From contig NZ_JACVFC010000003.1 of the NCBI RefSeq assembly GCF_014529935.1, positions 248,001-312,000 of the forward strand: a stretch of DNA of 64,000 bases. The letters run 5' to 3'. The stretch is from Chitinophaga qingshengii (GTDB taxonomy: Bacteria > Bacteroidota > Bacteroidia > Chitinophagales > Chitinophagaceae). The notes under the pieces are model-generated. The model saw only the letters and a list, made by a program, of their open reading frames with translations. It did not search any database and was not told the origin of the DNA. Positions within the stretch are counted from its first letter, which is position 1. Every line of letters starts with the position of its first letter. This document shows, one piece after another, positions 15,650-25,023 of the stretch. A program made the translations under genes and the position numbers.

Positions 15650-18600
15650 ATGAAACAGTTGCAGGATTTGCCCTTCCTGCGAAGGGCCTTATTACGCTAT
15701 GCCGTGAAGGGATGTGTTATGCTGTCGTTTTTCCTGCTGACAGCTATTTGTACTGTTGTCGCGCAAGATGAGGGCGCCAAAGCGCTTCTTTCGAGGAAGG
15801 TATCTTACAAAGCTGCCAACATGCCACTCAGCAAGGTATTGAAGGAACTCCGCAAACAGATGGACGTTCGTTTTACCTATAACAGTGAGCTGATAGGCCG
15901 CCAGCCTTCGGTGACCGTGCAGATCGAGCAAGGTAGCCTGGAATCGCTGCTGAAGCAGGTACTGAAAGGTACCAATCTGATCTTCACCGTGGATATGGGC
16001 GGTATCGTGATTTACGAAAGCAGAACCACCTCCAACGAAGATCCTAAAGGTGTATTTGTTGTCTTACGCGGCCAGGTGACGGACCCCGGTGGTACGCCAC
16101 TGGCCGGCGTAAGCATTAAAGGCCTGGAATCTAAAGAGATGACCATCACCAAACCGGACGGCCTTTTTATGCTGATGGCAAAGGAAAATGAAACGGTGAA
16201 CATGTCCCTGTTGGGCATGAAACCCCTGAACTATCGTGTAAAAGCTGGTCAGGAGATGATCATCTTCAAAATGGACACTATCGCCCGCGATATCCAGGAG
16301 GTAGTAGTGACCGGTTACCAGAAGATCGATCCCCGTTTATCTACCGCTTCTGTATTCAAACTGAAAGCAGCACAGATACTGGAACCCGGTCAAACTACCG
16401 TAGACAAAATGCTCCAGGGAAAGGTGCCTGGCCTGATGATCATCAACAACTCGGGCGGTGTTAACGCTAAACCCAACCTGCGCATTCGTGGTACTTCTAC
16501 CCTGATCGGCAACACGCAACCGGTATGGGTGATTGACGGGATGATACGCCCTGACCCTGTGGATATTTCCAACGCGGTACTGAATAAACTGGTAGATAAT
16601 GCTGCCCAGTCCAATTTTGAATTAATGGGTAACGCTATCAGTGGCCTCAATCCTTATGATATTGAAAGTATTACTTTCCTGAAAGATGCCGCTGCTACGG
16701 CTATCTACGGTACCCGTGCCGCCAACGGCGTTATTGTGGTAACTACCAAAAGAGGTAAGGAAGGACCGGTACAGATAAACTATAACACCAATCTGTCCCT
16801 GCGTTCCCGCCCTTCCTATGGCCAGATGAACCTGATGAACTCCAGGGAAAGAGTACTCTTTTCCCAACAGTTACAGGAAGATCATGTCACCTATGAAGAA
16901 AGAAACTCCGGCCTTTACGAAGAATTAACGTACGAAGGGCTGTTGAACGCGCTGTATGCCCGCCGTATTACAGAAGCGGAATTCCACGAACGGGTATCCC
17001 GCATTGAAACCCGTAATACGGACTGGTTTAAAACACTGTTCCGTAGTCCCCTGAGCATGCAACACTCTCTGAGCCTGAGTGGTGGCAATAGTAAAACAGT
17101 ATATTATGCTTCCGGTACCTATTCCATGAATAACGGACAAGCTAAGCAGGAGGGCAACCGGACTTATGGAGCATCCTTTAACCTGCGCTCACAGGTCAAT
17201 AAACGCCTTTCGCTGGACGCGTCCATGCAATTGTCATATAGCAAAGCCACCAGTTATTACAACGGTATCAACCCACTGACCTATGCCATACAGACCAGCC
17301 GCGTTATCGGTGAAGATGATTTTTACCCGGTACAGGCAGTCATAGAGCAAGGCCCGACGAGTATACCGCTGAAACAAAATTATACGCCTATACCCATGAA
17401 CTTTAAAAATGAAATTGCGCATTCAGAGAATACTACCACCCAGCGTGGCAGCTATCTGAATGTGGCAGTGGATTATAAAATTGCAAGGGGACTTGTTTTC
17501 CGAAACCAGTCCAACGTCAGTACCGACGCGGCGGCAGGGTTTAGCGCAGCCGATGAGCAAACCAGCAGGATTTCCATTATGCGGGGATGGGCATATGGAG
17601 AAACGCCACAGCCCTGGCAACTGAAATCGGCCCAGCTGCCAAATGGCGGTCTGGCTTATATGACCAGTATGCAGTCACTTGCATGGGGAATTAGAAATAG
17701 CCTCGATTATGGAAAGGGCTTTTTTAAGGAAAGAGATCAGTTCAGCGTTACCCTTGGAAATGAGATCCGCAGTATTAGTACCGAGGGTACAGTGACCACT
17801 GCTTCCGGATACTATCCTGACCGGGGAAAGACCTTTATGCCTGCTGATATAAGCCGTTCGAAATTCGATAATACCGTTATCACCAATGGGTTGACAAACT
17901 CGGTATCTTACTATGCCACCGGCGCCTACAGCCTGATGAACCGTTATATTGTGAGTGGAACGATCCGGACAGATGGCTCCAACCGCTTCGGTCAATTTTC
18001 GAATGCCAGATTTTTGCCAAACTATAGTATCTCAGCCCGGTGGAATGCCGCCATGGAGTCGTGGTTCCCGGCAGGGACATTGCTGACCGACTGGCAGATG
18101 CGTGCTTCCTATGGTACACAGGGAAATGTGGTGGACGCTGTGGGGCCCAGCCTGATAGCCACCTATTCCACAAACGCGGGCGATAGGGACTTCCTCACCC
18201 AGGTTCCCTTTCTCAAAATCAAATCAATGCCCTACCCGGACCTGCGTTGGGAAAAAACCTATCAGTGGAACCTGGGTACCAACTTCGCCATGTTTAATAA
18301 CCGTCTTCGGGTAAACTTCGACTACTATACGAAAAGGTCTGTGGATGTGTTGGATATGATCCCTATTCCTTACGAATATGGTATGAATGTGATGTACCGC
18401 AACGGTAGCTCCATCACCAATAGCGGATGGGATGCCAGCCTGGATTTCACCGCATTCCGCAATAAAAAGTCTGGCCTCACTTTTACCGTCACTACCGGCG
18501 GCGTGTTTAATAAAGTATCCAATAATGCTTACCAGTATGACTTTCAATCGTTACTCTCCGGTTCCGGATATATTCCCGGCAGGCCCATCAGCGGTTTTTA

Positions 18601-19294
18601 CTCCTATCAGTTTACCGGTTTAGACCACAATACGGGATTACCAACGTTTGGAAAACTGGACCGTAAAGGCGTTACGTCTAACCCGGATGAACTGCTGGTA
18701 TACTCAGGGCAAATGTTCCCGAAAATAACAGGGTCTATCCAACCGGTTTTTCAATATAAATCCTTTTCTGTCTCCGCCCTGTTATATGTGAGTCTGGGCA
18801 GCAGCAAGCGCATGAACGATCCTTTCCCTACTACGCAGGTCGGCAACGGCGTACCGGCGCCCTATGTCAATACTACAAAAGAATACCTGGATCGCTGGCG
18901 TAAACCGGGGGATGAGTTATATACAAATTTCCCTGTTATCAGAGATGCCTCCAATCCTTTCGAATACATCCGTGTCCCTTATCAGCTGCCGCAGCAGAAT
19001 ATGGAGACCCAGGACTTGAAAGTGGATAGGTTCACTGCCTACAAGTGGTCAGATCTGAGAACTGTCAACAATAACTATATGCGGTGCAACTCCATCCGGA
19101 TGGGTTATGGTTTTCCAGCTTCTATGCTGACAGGTACCAGTATTAAGAATCTGTCACTGGGCATGGGCGTGACGAACGTATTTACCATCGCCAATGGCAA
19201 GTTACATGGACAGGACCCGGAAATCGATGGCGTTGGTAGCAGCGCATTGCCGATAGCCAGAACATATACTTTGAGTGTGAATGCTTCTTTTTAA
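15650..19294 (+). CDS. SusC/RagA-family TonB-dependent receptor with STN domain
   Basis: A 1214 aa outer-membrane transporter. Signal peptide in the first ~40 residues (VMLSFFLLTAICTVVAQ), STN signalling domain about 45-125 (YKAANMPLSKVLKELRKQM ... IVIYES), CarboxypepD_reg-like beta domain about 140-215 (LRGQVTDPGGTPLAGVSI), TonB-box-like EVVVTGYQ near 225, plug domain with KVPGLMIINNSGGVNAKP, LRIRGTSTL and TAIYGTRAANGVIVVTTKRG, then a long 22-strand barrel ending in a C-terminal Phe (NASF) as outer-membrane barrels do. The STN domain means it signals through FecR to the ECF sigma. It pairs with the SusD product as the gated lid-and-barrel importer. Substrate is unknown; the peptidase- and thioredoxin-rich operon hints at peptides rather than glycans, which is inference. 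Confidence 0.95.
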   Translation: MKQLQDLPFLRRALLRYAVKGCVMLSFFLLTAICTVVAQDEGAKALLSRKVSYKAANMPLSKVLKELRKQMDVRFTYNSELIGRQPSVTVQIEQGSLESLLKQVLKGTNLIFTVDMGGIVIYESRTTSNEDPKGVFVVLRGQVTDPGGTPLAGVSIKGLESKEMTITKPDGLFMLMAKENETVNMSLLGMKPLNYRVKAGQEMIIFKMDTIARDIQEVVVTGYQKIDPRLSTASVFKLKAAQILEPGQTTVDKMLQGKVPGLMIINNSGGVNAKPNLRIRGTSTLIGNTQPVWVIDGMIRPDPVDISNAVLNKLVDNAAQSNFELMGNAISGLNPYDIESITFLKDAAATAIYGTRAANGVIVVTTKRGKEGPVQINYNTNLSLRSRPSYGQMNLMNSRERVLFSQQLQEDHVTYEERNSGLYEELTYEGLLNALYARRITEAEFHERVSRIETRNTDWFKTLFRSPLSMQHSLSLSGGNSKTVYYASGTYSMNNGQAKQEGNRTYGASFNLRSQVNKRLSLDASMQLSYSKATSYYNGINPLTYAIQTSRVIGEDDFYPVQAVIEQGPTSIPLKQNYTPIPMNFKNEIAHSENTTTQRGSYLNVAVDYKIARGLVFRNQSNVSTDAAAGFSAADEQTSRISIMRGWAYGETPQPWQLKSAQLPNGGLAYMTSMQSLAWGIRNSLDYGKGFFKERDQFSVTLGNEIRSISTEGTVTTASGYYPDRGKTFMPADISRSKFDNTVITNGLTNSVSYYATGAYSLMNRYIVSGTIRTDGSNRFGQFSNARFLPNYSISARWNAAMESWFPAGTLLTDWQMRASYGTQGNVVDAVGPSLIATYSTNAGDRDFLTQVPFLKIKSMPYPDLRWEKTYQWNLGTNFAMFNNRLRVNFDYYTKRSVDVLDMIPIPYEYGMNVMYRNGSSITNSGWDASLDFTAFRNKKSGLTFTVTTGGVFNKVSNNAYQYDFQSLLSGSGYIPGRPISGFYSYQFTGLDHNTGLPTFGKLDRKGVTSNPDELLVYSGQMFPKITGSIQPVFQYKSFSVSALLYVSLGSSKRMNDPFPTTQVGNGVPAPYVNTTKEYLDRWRKPGDELYTNFPVIRDASNPFEYIRVPYQLPQQNMETQDLKVDRFTAYKWSDLRTVNNNYMRCNSIRMGYGFPASMLTGTSIKNLSLGMGVTNVFTIANGKLHGQDPEIDGVGSSALPIARTYTLSVNASF

Positions 19295-19318
19295 CGTCAA
19301 ATGGTTCAATCTAACAAC

Positions 19319-20809
19319 ATGAAAAAATTGTTTATCGTCATCATAGGCGCATTATGTATGACATCCTGCAAAAAATTTCTGCAGGAATATTCACAGTCAG
19401 ATATCACACCAAAGACGACTAAGGATTATGAGGCATTGTTGTTAACGGAGGGATATCCACGAGGCGGTGTAGACCTGCAGCCATGGATGGTTTTCCTGGA
19501 TGATGATACACAATGCTACTATGGTCCCTCTATCGCTAATTTATCATTGCCGCCACTGGTAGCCGGGGTCTTTCAATGGCAAACACAGTTCGCTAATTTG
19601 TTGACGGCTGCGGGTTTCCCTGGTAATATCAATGCCTGGGGAAACTATTACAAACTATTGCTGGGTGTTAACCTGGCGATAGAAAACGCGGATAATTCGC
19701 AGGGTGACCCGGTGGAGAAAGATTTGCTGAAAGGGGAAGCATTTCTGTTGCGCGCATTCTATCACTTTACACTGGTGAATATTTATGCAAAGCCGTACAA
19801 CGACTCATTGACTACGCCAGATAAAAGTCTGGGCGTTCCCATCCGGACCACGGCGGGGCTTACCGATAAATACCTGGCGAGAAATACCGTAAAAGAAGTG
19901 TATGACCAGGTGGAAAAAGACCTGGATAGTGCTATCTATCTACTGGATAAACGAAATAAAAAAATGGAGCAATTCCGTATTTCTCCCGCTGCCGCACATT
20001 TGTTGGCCAGCAGGGTATATCTCTATATGGAGAAATGGGATAAATGTATTGAGCATGCCGATAAAGTGATCTTATTACATCCACAGCTGATGAACCTGAA
20101 CTCCTGGGGCGGTGCGCCCGATCCGGACGGAAAACCATTAGTGGGTTTTGATAATGTGGAGACGATCTGGGCCTACGGTAGCCCCAGGGAACAGACCATT
20201 ATGCCTTATATACTGGCATATGATATCTCTCACGACCTGGTTAACACTTTTGAGGACGATGATTTGCGTAAGGCGACCGGCTTTTATATCAACACACCAG
20301 CAGATAAAATAATGTTTGCACCTGATTTTAGTCAGATGAAAAATCTGGATCAGCGTAATGGAAAAAACATATACGGCACCAATTCCTGGCGTAGTGCCGA
20401 GGCTTACCTGAACCGCGCAGAAGCCTATATTCAGCTATACCGGACCAAAGGAGATGCGACTGCTGCTGCCGAGGCGCTGAAAAGTCTCAATACCCTGCGC
20501 AGTAACAGAATGGACGCTTCCTCTTTCAGGGAATGGAGCCTTCGCCCGGGCGCTGAACTGCTGCAAATGTGCCGGGATGAACGCCGCCGGGAACTATACC
20601 GGGAAGAGCTGCACCGCTGGTTTGATCTTCGCCGTTATGGTATGCCTTCCATCACACATAGTTATACACCGGACCAAACAACCACACAGATATTCAGACT
20701 GCCGGCCCGGGACCCGATGTACGTAATCCCGATACCTGACGATGTTCTAAGCCGTAATCCCGGACTGGTACAGAACCCATTGTTCTCCGGAACGAGGATG
20801 CCACAATAG
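19319..20809 (+). CDS. SusD/RagB-family surface lipoprotein
   Basis: A 496 aa lipoprotein starting at ATG 19319 (MKKLFIVIIGALCMTSCKKF), lipobox Cys at residue 17 followed by KK, a surface-export signature. It carries the SusD TPR-like helical fold: LKGEAFLLRAFYHFTLVNIY near 140-160, ISPAAAHLLASRVYLYMEKW near 220, and the C-terminal SusD motifs RSAEAYLNRAEAYIQLY and RDERRRELYREELHRWFDLRRYG. It forms the substrate-binding lid over the SusC barrel encoded immediately upstream. The earlier in-frame start at 19301 adds only six residues. Confidence 0.95.
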   Translation: MKKLFIVIIGALCMTSCKKFLQEYSQSDITPKTTKDYEALLLTEGYPRGGVDLQPWMVFLDDDTQCYYGPSIANLSLPPLVAGVFQWQTQFANLLTAAGFPGNINAWGNYYKLLLGVNLAIENADNSQGDPVEKDLLKGEAFLLRAFYHFTLVNIYAKPYNDSLTTPDKSLGVPIRTTAGLTDKYLARNTVKEVYDQVEKDLDSAIYLLDKRNKKMEQFRISPAAAHLLASRVYLYMEKWDKCIEHADKVILLHPQLMNLNSWGGAPDPDGKPLVGFDNVETIWAYGSPREQTIMPYILAYDISHDLVNTFEDDDLRKATGFYINTPADKIMFAPDFSQMKNLDQRNGKNIYGTNSWRSAEAYLNRAEAYIQLYRTKGDATAAAEALKSLNTLRSNRMDASSFREWSLRPGAELLQMCRDERRRELYREELHRWFDLRRYGMPSITHSYTPDQTTTQIFRLPARDPMYVIPIPDDVLSRNPGLVQNPLFSGTRMPQ

Positions 20810-20837
20810 TACATTTGACCACTCTTAATTACAACAC

Positions 20838-21659
20838 ATGAAAATATACCATGTTTTACTGGCCGCAGGGATCGCTTGCACAGCGTGCAACAAAAGCGCT
20901 AAGCTGGAACCTTCTCCGCAAAAGCCATTTTATACGCTGCCGCAGGGTAATCACAGCTATGACGATACGATTGTGGCTTTTCATAAAAAATATGATACTT
21001 ATATCCTGTATAAATTCTCACAGGATGATTACGCATATGACTATACGAACAAGAGAGCGGATACCGCTTATGAAGCTAATCCGGCGTACATCGGCGCTTC
21101 TATTCGTTTTTTTTACGATCAGCTGCTGAATATCTATCCGGAAAAATTTGTACAGGCGACGATGCCTCTCAAGATATTTTTGGCTTCCGGGATAGGTGCT
21201 AAAGGAATAATGAATCCAAGGGGCTTTACTGCCACGAGGAGTATGCTGGCTATTGGCTGGGCCAATGACGCATTGCCCGGTAAAACGCCTGCCGAAATCA
21301 AACGGATGCGGGGACAACTGCACCGGTATTATATAGAGCGGGCTTTCAGAGCCAATATTGTGGCCATTCCCAATGCGTTTATTGCGCTGACGCCGTCTAA
21401 GAGTTATGAAGGGATTACGCCTTCGGAAAGGCTTAACAATGCGATCGTAGACACAGAAGAAGGAACAATGAGCCTGACAAAGGACTTTTTAGGATATATA
21501 GAAATGATCACCGGTAAAACCAAAGCAGAACTGGATGCTACGCTGTTAAGTCCGGTAGTGGACAGAACGGGCCTCATTAAACAGAAATACGAAATCGTGC
21601 TGACCTACTTCCGGAATGATTTCGGCATCGACCTGCAATCCGTCGGCGAACAGCCCTGA
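20838..21659 (+). CDS. Zinc-metallopeptidase-like lipoprotein without HExxH motif
   Basis: A 273 aa lipoprotein (lipobox GIACTACNK, Cys at residue 17). Size, position directly after SusD and the segment KFVQATMPLKIFLASGI followed by ATRSMLAIGW match the substrate-import-associated zinc metallohydrolase lipoproteins that accompany many SusC/SusD pairs. Those proteins carry an HExxH-type helix; here the equivalent stretch reads QLHRYYIERAF, with a lone His and no second ligand pair. The protein is therefore probably catalytically inactive and may act only in binding, or the family call may be wrong. It is co-oriented with SusD, 28 bases downstream. Confidence 0.6.
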   Translation: MKIYHVLLAAGIACTACNKSAKLEPSPQKPFYTLPQGNHSYDDTIVAFHKKYDTYILYKFSQDDYAYDYTNKRADTAYEANPAYIGASIRFFYDQLLNIYPEKFVQATMPLKIFLASGIGAKGIMNPRGFTATRSMLAIGWANDALPGKTPAEIKRMRGQLHRYYIERAFRANIVAIPNAFIALTPSKSYEGITPSERLNNAIVDTEEGTMSLTKDFLGYIEMITGKTKAELDATLLSPVVDRTGLIKQKYEIVLTYFRNDFGIDLQSVGEQP

Positions 21660-21690
21660 TCTGTTTTTTACCGGTTAATTATCTGAATAT

Positions 21691-23802
21691 ATGAAACAAG
21701 TATTTGCTAAAAATATACCCTTATTAGGAATAGCCTGCGCTTTATCAGCCAGCTACTCCGCCGGCGCACAGGCGCCTGCTGACAGCACCACCTGGCCGGC
21801 ATACCGCAAAGAGGTGATCTCCGCTGTTTTTAATAAAATCAACAAGACACATTTTGCGCCCAGAACACTGGACGATACCTACGCCGCCGCCGTATGGAAA
21901 AGATATATCGCCACCCTGGACCCCAACAGGTGTATCTTTTTACAGGAAGATATCCAACGCCTGTCGGCCTTTCAATCCACGATCGATGAGGAGATAAAAT
22001 CATCCAATACCGCATTTTTCGATGAGGCGTACCAGTTATATACCCAACGCATCAACGAATTAAGCACCCTCTGCAATCAGGTACTGGCCCGTCCTTTTGA
22101 CCTGAATGCAAAGGAAACGGTACTGGCTGCACGAAAAAATGCACCTTATCCGGCTAATAAAACAGAGCAGGCGGCATTATGGCGTAAGCTGCTGAAATTC
22201 TACACGCTCCGGTACTATATGGAAATGCAGGATTCATCCGCCGGTACTGCCCTTAACCCGGCGCTGGAAACAAAAGCCCGCGAAAAAGTACAAAAATGGC
22301 ATGCTGACTTTTTCAAGCAGGCTACCCGTCCGCAGGCGCCTAATGATAAGTTTTTCCAATACATTGCCGATGCGGCCCTGGAAATAGATCCGCATACGGT
22401 CTACACGGCGCCGAAGGAACTGACATTGGACGATGTGCTCAGCCGGCGCTACTATGGCCTCGGTATTGAACTGGGCATAAAGGAAGCCGATTTTTTTGTG
22501 AAAAGGATGATGCCCGGCGGATCGGCCTATCGCAGCGGCCAGGTGAAGGAAAATGATCTTATCCTCGCTATCTCCGACCATCAGGGCCAGATGAAAAATG
22601 TTACCGGTATCCCCGCTACGGAAGTCGCTGCCATGATCCGCGGCGAAAAAGATAGTCCGGTGAAACTGCAACTCCAGCAGCCGGGCGACAAACCACGGGA
22701 TGTAGTAGTAAAAAGAGAAGAGGTGATCGATACGGAAAACCGCGCTAAAACGGCAGTGATTACCCGCGATGGTCAACGTTTCGGTTACATCTATCTGCCT
22801 ATGTTTTATACCGACGATACGCCCACTAAAGTCAATGGCGCCTGCAATGATGTGGCCCTGGCAGTGGAAAAGCTGAAACAGGAAGAAGTGGATGGTATTA
22901 TCATGGACCTCCGCGGCAACGGCGGCGGTGCGCTCGATGAAGTGGTACGTATGGGCTACTGTTTTGTACCGGCCGGCCCTATGACCTGGCTCCGGGGAAA
23001 GGAAAAGGTAGACCGCTATAATTCGCCTGCCACAGCGCCGCTGTATGAGGGACCGCTGACAGTGCTGGTAGATGAAAACAGCGCTTCCGCTTCTGAAATA
23101 TTCGCGGCTGCTATGCAGGACCGCCAACGCGGACTTATCATCGGTACCTCGTCCACCTTCGGAAAAGGGACCGCCCAATCCAATGCTAACCTGGGAAAAA
23201 TGGGAGATAAGACTAAGGGTACCACTGATGTGAGCTACGGCAGCATGCGGTTGACGGTAGAGAAATTCTACCGCGTTACCGGCGAATCTACCCAGTTGAA
23301 AGGCGTACGCCCGGATATCGTGCTGCAAAACAAAATGAACCTGGAATCCATCATGGAAAAGGATTACCCATCCGCCCTGGCATGCGATACCATGAAACTA
23401 TTGCCATTTGACCGCCAGGCCTACAACTTTAACTATAACACCGTAGTAGACAACGCCCGCAAAAGGATTGCATCAGACAACGTGCTTACCGGCATCGTAA
23501 AAAATACCGGCCGGCTGGAACAGCTGAATGCGCAACCGGCAGCATTGGACCTGGCTTCTTTCCGGCAGCGGTACACGCAGGTGTCCGCCCTGGAAAAGAG
23601 TGTCAGGGAAGCTAAACTGCAGGGGGACACGACTGCTGTACAGGTCGCTGCACCGGTTGACCGGTCCATACATCCATCCCTTCGCCAGGAGGACAGAAGC
23701 ACGTCCACAAAAGACTTCCATCAGCGAATAGCGAAAGATATCTACATCGCAGAAACCATCAAGGTAATGGAAGACATGATCAGCAACAAAATATCCAAAT
23801 AA
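21691..23802 (+). CDS. Carboxy-terminal processing protease (Prc/Tsp, S41 family)
   Basis: A 703 aa periplasmic protease. Signal peptide (to about residue 27), N-terminal helical domain of the Tsp type (FNKINKTHFAPRTLDDTYAA ... LDPNRCIFLQEDIQ), PDZ domain about 255-350 (YYGLGIELGIKEADFFVKRM), and the S41 catalytic core: GIIMDLRGNGGGALDE, the nucleophile motif VDENSASASEIFAAAM and the general-base Lys in TFGKGTAQ. A C-terminal DUF3340-like helical tail follows. Prc trims or degrades proteins from their C-termini in the periplasm. This full-length member sits inside a nutrient locus between SusD and TlpA genes instead of at its usual housekeeping position, suggesting a copy dedicated to processing imported polypeptide. 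Confidence 0.92.
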   Translation: MKQVFAKNIPLLGIACALSASYSAGAQAPADSTTWPAYRKEVISAVFNKINKTHFAPRTLDDTYAAAVWKRYIATLDPNRCIFLQEDIQRLSAFQSTIDEEIKSSNTAFFDEAYQLYTQRINELSTLCNQVLARPFDLNAKETVLAARKNAPYPANKTEQAALWRKLLKFYTLRYYMEMQDSSAGTALNPALETKAREKVQKWHADFFKQATRPQAPNDKFFQYIADAALEIDPHTVYTAPKELTLDDVLSRRYYGLGIELGIKEADFFVKRMMPGGSAYRSGQVKENDLILAISDHQGQMKNVTGIPATEVAAMIRGEKDSPVKLQLQQPGDKPRDVVVKREEVIDTENRAKTAVITRDGQRFGYIYLPMFYTDDTPTKVNGACNDVALAVEKLKQEEVDGIIMDLRGNGGGALDEVVRMGYCFVPAGPMTWLRGKEKVDRYNSPATAPLYEGPLTVLVDENSASASEIFAAAMQDRQRGLIIGTSSTFGKGTAQSNANLGKMGDKTKGTTDVSYGSMRLTVEKFYRVTGESTQLKGVRPDIVLQNKMNLESIMEKDYPSALACDTMKLLPFDRQAYNFNYNTVVDNARKRIASDNVLTGIVKNTGRLEQLNAQPAALDLASFRQRYTQVSALEKSVREAKLQGDTTAVQVAAPVDRSIHPSLRQEDRSTSTKDFHQRIAKDIYIAETIKVMEDMISNKISK

Positions 23803-23826
23803 TCCAATAAAAAAATTGTTATCGGG

Positions 23827-23854
23827 CTTCACCCTTTCCGCCATTCAGGGTGCC
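23827..23854 (+). promoter_or_regulatory. Candidate ECF promoter, copy D (tlpA pair)
   Basis: CTTCACCC at 23827-23834 and TGCC at 23851-23854 with a 16-base spacer, 21 bases before the first thioredoxin-like gene and 25 bases after the Prc stop. An internal promoter of the same class would boost the two tlpA genes independently. Confidence 0.55.
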
Positions 23855-23875
23855 TGATATTTAAACGAAACTGCT

Positions 23876-25015
23876 ATGAAAAGAATATTCTCTACTTGCA
23901 TACTGGCTATAGGAGCTTATCATGCTCAGGCGCAGGCGGTGATCACCGCTAAACTGGATAAAGCGCCCAATGATTCCCTCGTCACTTTGCTGGAGCCCTA
24001 CACCGGAGAGTTTGACACCACCCGTATAAAGAACCATGGCTTTACCTTTAAAAAACCGTTACCCAAAGGAGGCAGCGTTTATATCCTGCAAATCGGCAGC
24101 CAGGGAGAAAAGGGTGCCACGCTCGTTTACCTGGATAATGGTAAAATGAATATCACCGGCAAAGGCCCGTATTTCGATAAGGCGACCTATACCGGCGATA
24201 GCTGGGTGAAAGACTGGCAGGAAGTAATGGTGCTGACAGACCCTGAGAAAGGTGATGTAAAGCGGCAGAACGACCTGAATGAAATGATGATCAAAGCGAA
24301 CAAGGTAGGAGATGAAGACGCTTTGGAAAAATACCGCGCAGAATATAATGAGATATCCATACGCCTGCAGAAGGTTTACCGGGAGTGGCTCGACAAACAC
24401 CTTAACTCCGGACCGGCTGCTTATATGACGACCGTTTATTTTGCAAAGGAGATGGAGGAAATTTTGCCTAAACTGGGAGAAAAAGCAACGGCGACCCGCA
24501 CCCTGCAACGTTATCTGCACCCTGGGAAAATAGATCCTGTTGGGGTGTCTGTTAAAATCGGCGAACCAGGCGAGGTACAAGGTCCATTGGGCAAAGTAAA
24601 GATCGGCGACCTGGCGCCGGCCTTCAGCATCCCGGATGCTAACGGTAAGATGGTGTCCCTGGCGGACTTCAAAGGAAGATACGTATTCCTGGATTTCTGG
24701 GCTTCCTGGTGCGGTCCCTGCAAACCACAGATCCCCTTCCTGAAAGCAGCGAACGACAAGTTTAAGGATAAAAACTTTTCCATGATCGCTATCTCCCTGG
24801 ATTCTAAAAAAGATGCATGGGTAAACGCTGTCGGGAAGCATGAAATCAACTGGACCAGCGTATGCAGCATGAAAGGCTGGGCAGATGAAGCAGCGGCAGC
24901 TTACGGTGCCAGCTATATCCCCTTCAATGTACTGATAGGACCCGACGGTAAAGTACTGGCGCAAAATCTGTATGGAGAGCAGGTAGAGAAAAAACTGGCC
25001 GAGATCATTAAATAA
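23876..25015 (+). CDS. TlpA-type thioredoxin with N-terminal DUF4369-like domain
   Basis: A 379 aa secreted thiol-disulfide oxidoreductase. Signal peptide (to about residue 20), DUF4369-like beta domain about 22-110 (ITAKLDKAPNDSLVTLLEPY), a helical linker, then an AhpC/TSA-like thioredoxin fold from about 240 with the active site WASWCGPC, Cys279 and Cys282. The cis-proline region is ASYIPFNVLIGPDG. Such TlpA paralogues are common next to SusC/SusD genes in Bacteroidota, where they probably keep periplasmic or surface proteins reduced. The lack of a lipobox (the sequence is AYHAQAQ) points to the periplasm. The second tlpA follows nine bases later. Confidence 0.9.
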   Translation: MKRIFSTCILAIGAYHAQAQAVITAKLDKAPNDSLVTLLEPYTGEFDTTRIKNHGFTFKKPLPKGGSVYILQIGSQGEKGATLVYLDNGKMNITGKGPYFDKATYTGDSWVKDWQEVMVLTDPEKGDVKRQNDLNEMMIKANKVGDEDALEKYRAEYNEISIRLQKVYREWLDKHLNSGPAAYMTTVYFAKEMEEILPKLGEKATATRTLQRYLHPGKIDPVGVSVKIGEPGEVQGPLGKVKIGDLAPAFSIPDANGKMVSLADFKGRYVFLDFWASWCGPCKPQIPFLKAANDKFKDKNFSMIAISLDSKKDAWVNAVGKHEINWTSVCSMKGWADEAAAAYGASYIPFNVLIGPDGKVLAQNLYGEQVEKKLAEIIK

Positions 25016-25023
25016 CTATCCCT

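Noticed and set aside
22234..23328. A 364-codon open frame on the minus strand
   Set aside because: It is antisense to the Prc protease gene, whose catalytic motifs are intact on the plus strand.
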